Below the pieces are notes generated by a model that ran no database searches, was not told where the DNA came from, and saw only the letters and a list, made by a program, of their open reading frames with translations. A program made the position numbers and the translations under genes. Shown here piece after piece: positions 9,190 through 18,638 of a DNA stretch of 64,000 nucleotides (the stretch's first letter is position 1; each line of letters starts with the position of its first letter). Source of the DNA: Luteimonas sp. (lineage in GTDB: Bacteria; Pseudomonadota; Gammaproteobacteria; Xanthomonadales; Xanthomonadaceae); the NCBI GenBank assembly GCA_024707405.1, contig JANPZU010000001.1:248001-312000 (forward strand), read 5' to 3'.

Positions 9190-9316
9190 GGGATGGATTG
9201 CAGCACAGGCGGATGCGATCTGCCATGCCTGCAATGCGACCGTAATTCGATGCGACCGGACAGCATCCGAAGCATCAAGCCTCGGTCTGGAAAATCGAAC
9301 CCAGTGCCTGTCCTTG

Positions 9317-9661
9317 TTACTCGCGCCAGAGACCACGCGCTGCTGCGGCGGCGGTGCGCAAGGCGTTCGCATAGTCCGTTCGGCCTTTCGGGGCCTGGCT
9401 TGCTGCAGCTTCCAGCCCGTCGACATACGCGGTCATCAACGACGATGCGTTGAACTGCTCGCCCAACTGGCGCACCGTCCCGGACACCGCATCGCGCAGA
9501 TGCCAGTCCACGGCGGCACCGTTCTGGGCCTGGTTGGCAATATCGACGACGCGCAGCAGATGCGGCGTCACCAGATCGACGACGGTGGCTCTCATCCCTT
9601 CCCACTCCTCCTGGAATGCAGGAAGGCTAGCGCGGAAGATCGCTCGTGTGGCGTGCCACAT
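9317..9661 (-). CDS. Hypothetical protein
   Basis: A 114-residue Ala-rich, mostly helical protein that I do not recognise. The ATG at 9661 has AAGTGGA upstream; an in-frame ATG also lies at 9742. No signal peptide or cysteine motif is visible. It sits upstream of, and on the same strand as, the YcaQ-like gene with a gap of about 130 bp. Confidence 0.5.
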   Translation of the reverse strand: MWHATRAIFRASLPAFQEEWEGMRATVVDLVTPHLLRVVDIANQAQNGAAVDWHLRDAVSGTVRQLGEQFNASSLMTAYVDGLEAAASQAPKGRTDYANALRTAAAAARGLWRE

Positions 9662-9816
9662 GGGATCCACTTGCCTTACGTTTGCAGGAAAGTGAAGCCG
9701 ACCTCGTTTTCCGCGGGTCGGATCCGGGGCCGCTTGGCGCAAGCAACAGGCTCAGCGCCCCGGAAAGGTCGAACCGCGCGCCGCGTCCGCTGTTCGCCAA
9801 GGACGCGCCGCGCGCC

Positions 9817-10496
9817 TCAATTCCTGCGCTTTTTCGCCGCGCGACCTTGCGCGAACTCCGGGAAGGTTTCGGCGATCGATGCCTTGTCCGGCAGGATGTA
9901 GAACACGCCGCCCTTCTCGAACGTCGGCTTGACGACCTGCTCGTAGAACTCGTTCGAGACGTTGATGCAACCGTGGGTGACGCGGTTGTCGTCCGGCGTA
10001 GGGGATGCCAGGCGTTCGTCGCGTCGCTCGGACGGCACGCCACTTGCGGTCGGGTGCATGGAAACCGCGGAATCGTAGTCGACCCACAGCACGCGTCCCG
10101 CGTCGATCGAGTCACCGTAACCGCCCACGAAGCGACCGGCTGGCGTGGTGCGATCCCGGCCGGGATCTCGCGCAGCGCAAGGCCGGCGATGCCGGGCGCG
10201 GCATGGTCGCCGACCGCCGACCCGAACAGCCCCGGGGCCGCGCCGCGAAGCCGACCGTCGCCGCCGAACACCAGGATCTGTGCGGCGGCCTTGTCGATGA
10301 CCGCGAACGGATAGCCGTGGCTGTCGTTGGCCGCGATGACCCAGCCCGCAAGCTCGATCACCGTGCTGGAGACCTCCTGGTCGGGCGGAAGCTGGTCGAC
10401 CGCGGCGACCGGTTGCGCGGCGGCATCCCTGGCGTTGGCCACGCCCACGCTGGCAAACGCGAACGCCAGCAGCAGCGCACCGTGGACGACCCGCAT
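9817..10496 (-). pseudogene. L,D-transpeptidase, frameshifted
   Basis: The gene would encode a secreted YkuD-type L,D-transpeptidase that crosslinks peptidoglycan or attaches lipoproteins to it. Residues from the ATG at 10496 give a clean signal peptide (MRVVHGALLLAFAFASVG) and VIELAGWVIAANDSHGYPFAVIDK. Near 10,145-10,155 the reading moves to another frame, which carries RFVGGYGDSIDAGRVLWVDYD and the catalytic HGCINV motif (9962-9978) down to the TGA at 9817. One missing base (in the GATCGCACC segment) reconciles the two halves. Either the gene is recently broken or the base was lost in sequencing. The intact active-site half suggests a recent event. Confidence 0.8.
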
Positions 10497-10602
10497 CGCA
10501 GGGTGAGTGGATGTACCGATGGGATGACTCCTCGACAAAGCAGGTGGAACACCGGAACCGGTGGCCAGCCAAGGCCACCGGTTCCCGGTACGGCCAGTCA
10601 GA

Positions 10603-10872
10603 TCAGCCGCGCGGCACGCGACGCGGAGCCGATTCGATCTGCTGCACGCGGCCTTCCAGCGCATCCAGGCGTCGGTTGGCCTGCTGCGCGGACTGGTTGG
10701 CCGATTCCGCACTCTGGGCCGCACCCTGCACCCGCGAGTCGATGGAATCGAGGCGCGAATCGATGCGTGCGAAGTCGTCTTTGTAGGTGGCGCAGCCACT
10801 AAATGCCACGGAGGCGACGAGAGCGACGCCGAGCATGCGCACCATCGTCCGATGCTGTTGGTTGAGCGACAT
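10603..10872 (-). CDS. Small alanine-zipper outer-membrane lipoprotein (Lpp/OprI-like)
   Basis: An 89-residue lipoprotein. The signal ends at FSGC (Cys about 27), followed by a heptad-repeat coil rich in Ala/Ser/Asp (RIDSRLDSIDSRV, SAESANQSAQQANRRLDAL), as in the Lpp/OprI class. The ATG at 10872 has AGGAG about seven bases upstream. The C-terminus ends RRVPRG rather than with the terminal Lys that E. coli Lpp uses for peptidoglycan linkage, so covalent attachment is doubtful. The neighbouring L,D-transpeptidase gene is the kind of enzyme that makes such links. Confidence 0.8.
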   Translation of the reverse strand: MSLNQQHRTMVRMLGVALVASVAFSGCATYKDDFARIDSRLDSIDSRVQGAAQSAESANQSAQQANRRLDALEGRVQQIESAPRRVPRG

Positions 10873-11042
10873 TCCAATTCTCCTGCTTCGGGGGAGTCGG
10901 AAATATAGCGGCGTTCTCAGCGGCGGCCCCAAGCGCCTTTAGGCCGCATTGGACTATGTGCACGGCGTGTGAAATTGCCTCCGAATCAGCGTTCAGGAAG
11001 CAATGCAGCCATGCCGCGTTCACGACCAACGCCACGCATGTC

Positions 11043-11076
11043 GTAGGGCGGGCTCAAGCCCGCCTTGTGCGGGTTG
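11043..11076. repeat. REP-like palindrome (GGGCGGGCTC-type)
   Basis: GTAGGGCGGGCTCAAGCCCG followed by CC and the tail TTGTGCGGGTTGG. It is the first of several related elements continuing at 12,075-12,560. It lies between two minus-strand genes. Confidence 0.7.
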
Positions 11077-11109
11077 GCAGAGGGAAATCCCGCCCTGCGC
11101 GGCGCAGGA

Positions 11110-11520
11110 TCAGCCCGCCTCGAAACAGGCGATGCGCGCGGCAACCTCGGGATGGTCGCGGTAATACGCGGCGTTGTCCGCCAACTGATGCCAGCGGCGC
11201 ACGTCCTTCAGCAACTGCAGCGCCTGCTGCACGGTCGCCAGCACCAACGTCTCGGGCAGGTTCGCCCGGTCGCCGGCCAATGCAGCGTCGAGCAATTCCA
11301 GCAAGCACTGGATACGCGCCTCGCATGCCTCCCGCTCCCGTGCCGCGCTGCCCGCGATCCGGTCGAGGTCGGCCCTGCTGAAACGCGCGATGCCTGAATC
11401 GGCCAGAGTGGAATTCGCACCGCCCTGCAAACGATCCAGCAAGGTTTCGAGCGAGGTTGGAGCTTCGACCCTCGGAAGGCCAGTTCGGTCGGATACCCCT
11501 TGCGGGGAGGTGTGCGTCAT
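11110..11520 (-). CDS. Hypothetical helical protein, divergent from XRE regulator
   Basis: A 136-residue protein, predicted largely helical (LETLLDRLQGG, REREACEARIQCLLELLD, LVLATVQQALQLLKDVRRW). I do not recognise the family. The ATG at 11520 has GGAG six bases upstream, whereas the ATG at 11532 has no RBS. It is divergent from a small XRE regulator with a 137-bp shared control region containing a perfect inverted repeat. It may be that regulator's target, but nothing shows a toxin or antitoxin role. Confidence 0.6.
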   Translation of the reverse strand: MTHTSPQGVSDRTGLPRVEAPTSLETLLDRLQGGANSTLADSGIARFSRADLDRIAGSAAREREACEARIQCLLELLDAALAGDRANLPETLVLATVQQALQLLKDVRRWHQLADNAAYYRDHPEVAARIACFEAG

Positions 11521-11582
11521 TCGACTCTCCATGTCCAAGCAATCCAAGCGAAGCAGCCGATCCTGGCCGCCCACCGAAAGAA

Positions 11583-11599
11583 ACTACGTAATTCGTAGT
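11583..11599. promoter_or_regulatory. 17-bp inverted repeat in divergent promoter region
   Basis: ACTACG-TAATT-CGTAGT is a perfect 6-5-6 palindrome in the AT-rich middle of the spacer between the divergent genes starting at 11520 and 11658. The position and size suit an operator for the XRE protein encoded on its right; this is inferred. Confidence 0.5.
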
Positions 11600-11657
11600 A
11601 TCGAAGTCAAGTGGGCTTGTCGATGCTCCACGGCATTGATGTCGAACGGATGCACGC

Positions 11658-12026
11658 GTGCCCACGCGAAACGACCTGCCAATCTTCAGCAGACGCCTTC
11701 GCGAAGCCCGCGAAGCGGCAGGGCTGTCGCAACGGAACCTGGGCATCGAGGCGGGCCTGGATGCGTTCGTCGCCAGTACCCGCGTCAATCGCTACGAAAC
11801 CGGCGTGCACCAGCCCGACCTGCAGACGACACGGAACCTGGCAAAGGTTCTGGATGTGCCTCTCGCCTACTTCTATGCCGAAGACAACAAGCTGGCTGCG
11901 GTCACGCTCGGCTTCCACCGTGGCGACCGCAAGCTCAAGGAAAAGCTGCTGAATCTCTCAACCCCGTATGGACTGGAACGACCTCACGGCCGTCTATCCA
12001 AGGTTGCCGAACCACGCGACCCCTGA
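11658..12026 (+). CDS. XRE-family transcriptional regulator
   Basis: A 122-residue DNA-binding protein. The N-terminal HTH_3 domain (about 10-70) reads FSRRLREAREAAGLSQRNLG, then RVNRYETGVHQPD and LAKVLDVPLAYFYAED, the standard five-helix Cro/C1 layout. The rest is a short basic tail. The start is GTG at 11658. It probably controls itself and the divergent gene through the 11583 palindrome. A GTG start close to the palindrome and small size are typical of restriction controllers and antitoxin regulators, but no such partner is present. Confidence 0.85.
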   Translation: MPTRNDLPIFSRRLREAREAAGLSQRNLGIEAGLDAFVASTRVNRYETGVHQPDLQTTRNLAKVLDVPLAYFYAEDNKLAAVTLGFHRGDRKLKEKLLNLSTPYGLERPHGRLSKVAEPRDP

Positions 12027-12577
12027 CCCGTCATCCACGGATTACCGGGCCGAATCCGAACAGGTGATCAGACTGCAGGGCGGGTTTTAACCCGCCTTGC
12101 ACGGATTGACACCTCTTCCACGAGCAGTCGCCACATGCAGTATCCATCGGCACGGGCCAAGGCCCGCCCTATGCCGGTGTCGTATCCCGCCTTACGCGGA
12201 TTCAAGCAGGTTGACGGTGAAGAAGTAGGTTCCGCCCGGAACGCGGATGCGACGATAGTTCGGCATCCACGCAACGTGCCGTGCAATTGATCATGCCGCC
12301 ATCATCGAACGCCCCACGAACGCGTCGGAAGAACCCGCCATCCCCCGACAGATTCCCAATGATGGTGGGCCAAGGCCCACCCTACGACAGCAGAGCGCTA
12401 TGACGGACGCGGCAGGCGTAGCGGGCGTAGCGGGCGTAGGGCGGGCTCAGGCCCGCCTTACGCGGGTTGAGGGACGAGCCTGACGCGAACCCGTGGTGAA
12501 CGGGATAAATGGTTAATTCCCTCCGTCCCCTTTTGTTCTTACGCGCTTACGCGGGTTAGGTCAGTCACCTTTCTATT
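12027..12577. repeat. Gene-free stretch with a cluster of REP-like palindromes
   Basis: This 550-base spacer holds no convincing gene. It contains REP-like palindromes: GGCGGGTTTTAACCCGCC at 12079-12096, a GGGCCAAGGCCC-type element near 12153-12170, GGTGGGCCAAGGCCCACC at 12364-12381, and GGCGGGCTCAGGCCCGCC at about 12440-12457. Just before the last is a short tandem run of GGCGTAGCG units (12,414-12,438). TTACGCGGGTT tails recur. Base composition drops sharply to AT-rich at about 12,560, where the ATPase/DUF4435 islet begins. Confidence 0.7.
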
Positions 12578-13403
12578 CTAATTCAGAACTCTGTAAGGCA
12601 CACGAACGGCCTCCCAACTCTTAATGTCGGTATATATAGACTGTTTGATCAAATCGTCGTAGTGAAACGACATTCGAAGCGCCTCTTCTACGTCAGACTT
12701 TCCCGATGATGCGCCGAATGCGGATATACATATCCCGAAAATTGAAGAAAGATCATGTCCGCGCGCATAATAATGATCACCGACTTTCGGCAAATCGTCT
12801 AGATATGCCTGAATTTGTACTGTCGATGGCACAGCACCAAGCCGCACTGCCGTTGAATGCAACCTTCCGACATCGACAACTACGCCGCCACAAAACGTCA
12901 CAAAATTACTAGGCGAGAATGCTCCCTTCTCACCATCAGCGCCACTGAACTGATGAAGGGCCCTTAACCTGCCTATGCTGACGGCGGCAGAGCGTATTTG
13001 ATCTTTAAGTCCCGCCACCCCCTATCGCGACAGGCAGTGTTGCGGCACCTAGCTTTTCAGAGAAAACCCGCTCAAATGCGGACGACTCAAACATGACAGT
13101 TTCTATGCTATGAGCATCCCAATATATCTTATTGGCCCCAATGTCCGATCCGACTTGGAAGTCGTCATAATCTTGGTCAAATACCCCAACATGACCGAAG
13201 AAAGAACCTACATTTAGACGATTAACCGCTTGAAGCCCAACACTTTTACAAGTTGCATTTATAACCACGCAGTCAAAATGAATCCTGTGCTTCCAGAAAC
13301 GTACGTCGTCCACCCCTTCAACTATTAGAAAGCTGAGAAGATTCCTCTGCGTTCTCAGCAACCGCACTTCAGCGACCACTTCTCCCGCATTTTTAGACAG
13401 CAT
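12578..13403 (-). pseudogene. DUF4435 (TOPRIM-like) protein, apparent frameshift
   Basis: The ATG at 13403 (RBS GGAGGGG) opens a DUF4435 domain: LIVEGVDDVRFW supplies the conserved Glu and GVFDQDYDDF the DxD of a TOPRIM-type metal site, then DAHSIETVMFESSAFERVF. The frame stops at 13005 right after a GGGG-encoded glycine run. The remainder (12578-13018), GLKDQIRSAAVSIGRLRAL to the end, continues in another frame and looks like the normal C-terminal half. A one-base error at the five-G run near 13,019-13,023 would restore about 275 residues. DUF4435 partners AAA ATPases in PARIS (AriB), where it is the nuclease effector. Function is inferred from family and neighbour. Confidence 0.65.
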
Positions 13404-13437
13404 TCACCCCTCCAGAGCGACACCCAAAAAGAACAAA

Positions 13438-14842
13438 TCAGAGAATGTCATCTCGATCCGCATCCAGAGCCACCATAAGGTCGTCGCGATCCCCCACAAT
13501 TGATGGCGAGTGCGTAGCTACCAACGCATCGATACCCGCGCTAGCAGTAATTTCCAGCAACTCCGGCAAGAATTTTCGCTGCCATGCTATATGTAACGAG
13601 AGCTCTGGCTCATCAATCAACACCAATGTATTAGGAGCAACTCTAAAGAGTAAATTGTAAAGAAGAACTATTTCATGCTGCTCCCCAGAAGACAGCTGAT
13701 CTATCCTAAGATCATCACCACCAGGAATCCTCGCAATCAATCCACGCTCTTTATCCAGTTGTATTCTCTTGTTTGAAAATTTTCCGTTTATATTCGTAAT
13801 TAGAGATTCAACCCTAGACGCAAGCTCGTTCAGAACACGCAATTTCTCTTCGCTGTCCTTAACATACAAAGACATGGCCGCAATTTTTGCGGAGTCGCTA
13901 TCATCGATCTGGGAAACGTCAAACGGGTACGGAAGATTATCTTCGAGAATCCCGGCGGATTGAAGTCGGTTGCGCTCTCTTTCGAGCGCCTTTATAGATT
14001 CGACAATCCGCTCTTTTGAAAGAGTTTGTAATGCAGACTGAAAAAGCCTCTGTGGAAAAGTCTGATCTAACCTTTTGGGATACGCGCCCGTAGTGCGTAA
14101 AAGAATCTTTTATTCTTGAAGCAAGATCTTGCGCATCGTAATTAACAGCAGATGTAACGTGTACCGATTCGTACGGAGACCAGCGGCGGCGCTGCGATAA
14201 CTTGACCAAGCGCTGAGCTTCAACCAGATAGGTACTCACAGAATCGGTAACTGCTGTAAATTGCTCGGGAATTTGAGCAATCAAGCTGGGCATCGACCTG
14301 TTACCTGACTCATTGGCTTGCAGGTTCCAAAGCTCGAATGACGTGAGAATCTGATCTGTCCTTTGGTCCATCCACTTGTCGGGCCCGACTCGATGAATCC
14401 AAGGCACGCTTGATTCATACTGAGATGCCCATTCATCAAAATTAAGCTTGTCGGCCGCGAGAACAAAATTTCCATCAAAAAGGCCACCTGGAGTAGAAAA
14501 GGCAAACTCAATTTGCCCTCTTGGGTGCCCAGCCGACTTGCCTCCCTTCGGCGCTGAATCCTGATCATCCTTCCTTATAGATATCCAACTTCCGTCATCT
14601 AGAGTCACGCCTATCTCTGAAAACGGCACAGAGAAAAGCAATGCAAAATCATTACTGAAAATTGCATGCGTGATTTTCAGAAGAGTAGTTTTTCCAACAC
14701 CATTAGGCCCATGAACAATTGTGACTCGATCTTTCAGAAAGAGATCAAGCTTATGATCATAAAGTCCGAACAACTTCTTCGTGTATATAGACGCCACACG
14801 CTTGAAAGGACCTGAATTCGAATTTTCATTTTTGGAGATCAC
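13438..14842 (-). pseudogene. ABC-type AAA ATPase (AAA_15/OLD-like), apparent frameshift
   Basis: The start is GTG at 14842 with a strong RBS (GGAAGGAG). The Walker A is VHGPNGVGKTTLLK (about residues 42-55). The signature (IDQLSSGEQHEIVLLY), Walker B (TLVLIDEPELSLH) and switch His (VATHSPSIVG) all lie in the C-terminal part (13438-13875). The upstream frame loses sense after HYGRV near 14,090 and the correct frame resumes as PKRLDQTFPQRLFQ, so one inserted base is implied. The repaired protein would be about 468 residues. The size, the ABC-type ATPase and a downstream DUF4435 gene match AriA of PARIS; related ATPase/DUF4435 pairs outside PARIS also exist. It starts 28 bp after icmF, so read-through transcription is possible. 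Confidence 0.68.
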
Positions 14843-14870
14843 TAACCGCTCCTTCCAAGTTGATTCTCAA

Positions 14871-17800
14871 TCACATATTCCTCCGATACTCCCCACCCAC
14901 GTCATACAACGCATGGCTGATCTGCCCCAGGCTATGCGTCTTGACTGCTTCGACCAGCGCAGCGAAGACGTTCCCCCGCCGCCGCGCCGTGTCCTGAAGA
15001 TACGCCAGTCCGTGGCCCTTGTCCTTCGACTCCGCGCTTTCAGCGCTACGCTCAGGACGAACGGTATCGGCTTCGGCATCTTCCACGAAATGCCCGTGCC
15101 CGGTCTCGCCATCCGGCGCCAGTGAGTTCCGCCCCGCCTGCCACGCCTGCACGTTGGCGATCTGCTGGCCCTTCTCTTCCTCGGTGCTGCGGATCAGTTC
15201 GATCTCGGTGGCCACTTCGCCGCCGTGCTCCTTGGGCAGGAACATGTTCACGCCGACCAACGGCAGGCTGCCGTCGTGTTTCTTGTGTTCGTAGTACAGG
15301 CTTTCCTCCTGGATCTTGCCGCGCTGGTACATGGTATCCATGGCGCCAAGCACGCCGCCGCGTTCGCTGATGGCTTCGAACTCCTTGTAGACGGCCTCTT
15401 CGACGATGTCGGTCAGCTTGTCGACGATGAAGCTGCCCTGCCATGGGTTTTCGCAGAAGTTCAGCCCCAGCTCCTTGTTGATGATCATCTGGATGGCCAC
15501 GGCGCGGCGCACCGACTCCTCGGTGGGCGTGGTGATGGCTTCGTCGTAGGCATTGGTGTGCAGGCTGTTGCAGTTGTCGAACAGCGCATACAGCGCCTGC
15601 AGCGTGGTGCGGATGTCGTTGAACTGGATCTCCTGCGCGTGCAGGCTGCGGCCGCTGGTCTGGATGTGGTACTTCATCATCTGGCTGCGCTCGTTGGCGC
15701 CGTAGCGCTCGCGCATGGCACGCGCCCAGATGCGGCGGGCGACACGGCCGATGACGGTGTATTCCGGATCCATGCCGTTGCTGAAGAAGAACGACAGGTT
15801 GGGCGCGAAGTCGTCGATCTTCATGCCGCGCGCGAGGTAGTACTCGACGATGGTGAAGCCGTTGCTCAGGGTGAAGGCGAGCTGGCTGATCGGGTTCGCC
15901 CCGGCCTCGGCGATGTGGTAGCCGGAGATGGACACCGAGTAGAAATTGCGCACGCCGTTGTCGACGAAATACTGCTGGATGTCACCCATCATCCGCAGCG
16001 CGAACTCGGTGCTGAAGATGCAGGTGTTCTGGGCCTGGTCTTCCTTGAGGATGTCGGCCTGCACGGTGCCGCGCACGGTCTTGAGCGTCTCGGCCTTGAT
16101 GCGCGCGTAGGTATCGGCATCGACGAGTTGGTCGCCGGTCATGCCGAGGAACGCGAGGCCGAGGCCGTCGTTGGTGGGCGGCAAGTCGCCGTGGTATTGC
16201 GGGCGTGTCTTGCCTTTGAAGAAGGCGTCGATGGTTTGCTGCGCTTCGGCCCAACGGGCTTCATCGGCCTTGAGGTACTTCTCCACCTGCTGGTCGATGG
16301 CGGTGTTCATGAACAGCGCGAGGATCATCGGCGCGGGGCCGTTGATGGTCATCGACACGCTGGTGGTGGGCGCGCACAGGTCGAAGCCGGAGTACAGCTT
16401 CTTCATGTCGTCCAGCGTGGGGATATTGACGCCGGAGTTGCCGATCTTGCCGTAGATGTCCGGGCGCGGCGCCGGGTCTTCGCCGTACAGGGTGACGCTG
16501 TCGAAGGCGGTTGACAGGCGTGCGGCCGGCTGGCCGACGCTGAGGTAATGGAAGCGGCGGTTGGTGCGCTCGGGCGTGCCCTCGCCCGCGAACATGCGGA
16601 TCGGGTCTTCGCCGGTGCGGCGATACGGGTACACGCCACCGGTGTACGGGTAGCTGCCCGGCAGGTTTTCCTTGCCCAGGAACACCAGCAGCTCGCCCCA
16701 CGACTTGTAGGTGGGCGCGGCGATCTTGGGGATCTTCTGGTGGCTGAGCGAGTCGCGGTAGTTCTCGACGCGGATGGCCTTGCCGCGGACTTCGTACTCG
16801 GTGACCTCGTCGGTGATCGATTTCAGGCGCGCCGGCCACTCGCGCAGGTTGCGGAGGTTCTCGCTGGTGAGTGCCTGCACGGCATCGTTGTAGCGTTGGC
16901 GGAGGGTGAGGAGGGAGCGATCGACCACGCCGTCGTTCCCGCGAAGGCGGGAACCCATGGACGTTGTGGTTTCATCCTCGGCACGTCCTTGGGCCCCCGC
17001 CTGCGCGGGGGTGACGGTGGTGGAGGCGGCGGTGACGTCGTTGTCGTCGTAGAGGGCCAGCTGCTTCGGCAGCTTCGGGTCTTCCAGTTCCTTCAGCGAT
17101 TGCCAGAACGACTGCGCGCGGTCGGCGGCTTCGGCCTGCTTCTCGATACCGGCGTTGATGGCCCTGCCCTGTTCGGCGATCTCGGCGAGGTAGCGCACGC
17201 GGGCGCCGGGAATCAGCACGGTGGCGCGCGGTTCCTTCAGCGAGGTATCCAGGTTCGGTTTGAAATCACAGCGAGAAGCGACACCATCCCCGCCCTGCCC
17301 TCCCCTTGAAGGGGAGGGTTCGATGGCGCGCAGCTTCTCGCCCTCCCCTTCAAGGGGAGGGTCGGGAGGGGATGTGTTTTTGCTGCCAAGCACTTTGTCG
17401 CGCAGCAGGCGGCAGAGGTTGGCAAACATCCAGCTCACACCGGGGTCGTTGAACTGCGAGGCGATGGTGGGATAGACCGGGACGTCCTCGTCCTTGACCT
17501 GGAACGCGACGCGGTTGCGCTTCCACTGCTTGCGCACATCACGCAGGGCGTCTTCGGCGCCGCGCTTGTCGTACTTGTTGAGCACGATGAGTTCGGCGAA
17601 GTCGATCATGTCGATCTTTTCCAGCTGGCTGGCCGCGCCGTAGTCGCTGGTCATCACGTACATCGGGAAGTCGACGAGGTCGACGATCTCCGAATCGCTC
17701 TGGCCGATGCCGGCGGTTTCCACGATCACCAGGTCGTAGCCCAGCCCCTTGAGGAAGGCGATGCAGTCCTTGAGCACGGCATTGGTGGCGACATTCTGCC

Positions 17801-18638
17801 GGCGCGTGGCCATCGAGCGCATGTAGACGCGATGGCTGCGCAGCGAATTCATGCGGATGCGGTCGCCCAGCAGCGCGCCACCGGTGCGGCGGCGGGTGGG
17901 ATCGACCGAAATCACCGCCATGCGCATCTGCGGGAAGCTGGCGAGGAAGCGGTTGAGCAGTTCGTCGGTGACCGAGGACTTGCCCGCGCCACCGGTGCCG
18001 GTGATGCCGATGACGGGCGTCTTGCCGCCGGCCAGTTGCCATGCCTTGCGCAGCTTCGACAGTTCGGATTCGGACAGCTTGCCGTCTTCGATGGCCGACA
18101 GCACGCGGCCGATACCGATTTCGTCGTCGATGGCCGGTGCTTCGATGTTGGCGAAGCGGTCGTGTGCATCACGGACGCCGGCGCGCTTCACCACATCCTC
18201 GATCATCTCCACGAGACCCATCTTCATGCCGTCGTTGGGGTGGTAGATGCGCTCGACGCCGTAGGCTTCGAGTTCGCGGATTTCCTCGGGCGTGATGGTG
18301 CCGCCACCGCCGCCGAACACGCGGATGTGTGCCGCGCCGCGTTCACGCAACATGTCGACCATGTACTTGAAGTACTCGACGTGGCCGCCCTGGTAGCTGG
18401 ACAGCGCGATGGCGTCGGCGTCTTCCTGCAGCGCGGCGCGCACCACGTCCTCGACGCTGCGGTTGTGGCCGAGGTGGATCACTTCCGCGCCCTGCGACTG
18501 GATCAGCCGGCGCATGATGTTGATGGCCGCGTCGTGCCCGTCGAACAGGCTGGCGGCGGTGACGAAACGCAGCGGCGTGGCGTCTGGCTGGCGTTCGGGG
18601 GCGTGCTGGTCGAAAGCGGGGTTGGCTGGCGTGCCCAT
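14871..18638 (-). CDS. icmF: Fused isobutyryl-CoA mutase (IcmF) with in-frame repeat insertions
   Basis: IcmF interconverts isobutyryl-CoA and n-butyryl-CoA (some also isovaleryl/pivaloyl-CoA) using adenosylcobalamin. Domains in order: B12-binding (DGHDAAI at 33-39, then HLGHNRS and the GGGGTI loop), MeaI-type G-protein chaperone (Walker A GTGGAGKS at 214-221), linker, and the mutase barrel ([20 protein letters not shown] onward) ending [11 protein letters not shown]. The start is ATG at 18638 with GGAG six bases upstream. At 1255 residues it is about 160 longer than typical IcmF. The excess includes three in-frame palindromic repeats at about residues 422-451, 540-569 and 1192-1206. The context, branched-chain acyl-CoA catabolism, fits. 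All key domains are intact. Confidence 0.93.
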   Translation of the reverse strand: MGTPANPAFDQHAPERQPDATPLRFVTAASLFDGHDAAINIMRRLIQSQGAEVIHLGHNRSVEDVVRAALQEDADAIALSSYQGGHVEYFKYMVDMLRERGAAHIRVFGGGGGTITPEEIRELEAYGVERIYHPNDGMKMGLVEMIEDVVKRAGVRDAHDRFANIEAPAIDDEIGIGRVLSAIEDGKLSESELSKLRKAWQLAGGKTPVIGITGTGGAGKSSVTDELLNRFLASFPQMRMAVISVDPTRRRTGGALLGDRIRMNSLRSHRVYMRSMATRRQNVATNAVLKDCIAFLKGLGYDLVIVETAGIGQSDSEIVDLVDFPMYVMTSDYGAASQLEKIDMIDFAELIVLNKYDKRGAEDALRDVRKQWKRNRVAFQVKDEDVPVYPTIASQFNDPGVSWMFANLCRLLRDKVLGSKNTSPPDPPLEGEGEKLRAIEPSPSRGGQGGDGVASRCDFKPNLDTSLKEPRATVLIPGARVRYLAEIAEQGRAINAGIEKQAEAADRAQSFWQSLKELEDPKLPKQLALYDDNDVTAASTTVTPAQAGAQGRAEDETTTSMGSRLRGNDGVVDRSLLTLRQRYNDAVQALTSENLRNLREWPARLKSITDEVTEYEVRGKAIRVENYRDSLSHQKIPKIAAPTYKSWGELLVFLGKENLPGSYPYTGGVYPYRRTGEDPIRMFAGEGTPERTNRRFHYLSVGQPAARLSTAFDSVTLYGEDPAPRPDIYGKIGNSGVNIPTLDDMKKLYSGFDLCAPTTSVSMTINGPAPMILALFMNTAIDQQVEKYLKADEARWAEAQQTIDAFFKGKTRPQYHGDLPPTNDGLGLAFLGMTGDQLVDADTYARIKAETLKTVRGTVQADILKEDQAQNTCIFSTEFALRMMGDIQQYFVDNGVRNFYSVSISGYHIAEAGANPISQLAFTLSNGFTIVEYYLARGMKIDDFAPNLSFFFSNGMDPEYTVIGRVARRIWARAMRERYGANERSQMMKYHIQTSGRSLHAQEIQFNDIRTTLQALYALFDNCNSLHTNAYDEAITTPTEESVRRAVAIQMIINKELGLNFCENPWQGSFIVDKLTDIVEEAVYKEFEAISERGGVLGAMDTMYQRGKIQEESLYYEHKKHDGSLPLVGVNMFLPKEHGGEVATEIELIRSTEEEKGQQIANVQAWQAGRNSLAPDGETGHGHFVEDAEADTVRPERSAESAESKDKGHGLAYLQDTARRRGNVFAALVEAVKTHSLGQISHALYDVGGEYRRNM
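15021..15063. repeat. Intergenic-type repeat inside icmF (1)
   Basis: GTCCTTCGACTCCGCGCTTT and its inverted continuation to AGGACGAACG are of the type common between xanthomonad genes. Here it is read in frame in icmF as [15 protein letters not shown], in the spacer before the final helical region. Confidence 0.7.
16930..17017. repeat. Intergenic-type repeat pair inside icmF (2)
   Basis: Two arms, CGTTCCCGCGAAGGCGGGAA (about 16,934) and CCCCCGCCTGCGCGGGGGTG (about 16,994), form the same repeat class as 30896-30995. Read in frame, they give the tell-tale peptides VTPAQAGAQ and SRLRGNDG. Confidence 0.75.
17284..17372. repeat. Intergenic-type repeat pair inside icmF (3)
   Basis: Two inverted copies around CCCTCCCCTTGAAGGGGAGG are read in frame as [11 protein letters not shown] and [11 protein letters not shown]. 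They lie just after the G-protein domain of IcmF. Confidence 0.75.

Larger units (their letters stand above)
12560..14865. other. AT-rich accessory islet (putative defence locus)
   Basis: Between the REP cluster and the icmF stop codon, base composition is markedly AT-richer than on either side and codon use differs from the host genes. The islet contains only the AAA ATPase and DUF4435 genes. No integrase, tRNA or flanking repeat is seen. The shift in composition points to horizontal acquisition. Confidence 0.7.

Noticed and set aside
12027-12577. Repeated palindromes as a possible CRISPR array
   Set aside because: Spacing is irregular, units differ and no cas genes are near; they fit REP elements.
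15225-16514. 429-codon plus-strand frame opposite icmF
   Set aside because: Antisense shadow of the conserved mutase domain; no recognisable protein and no RBS.
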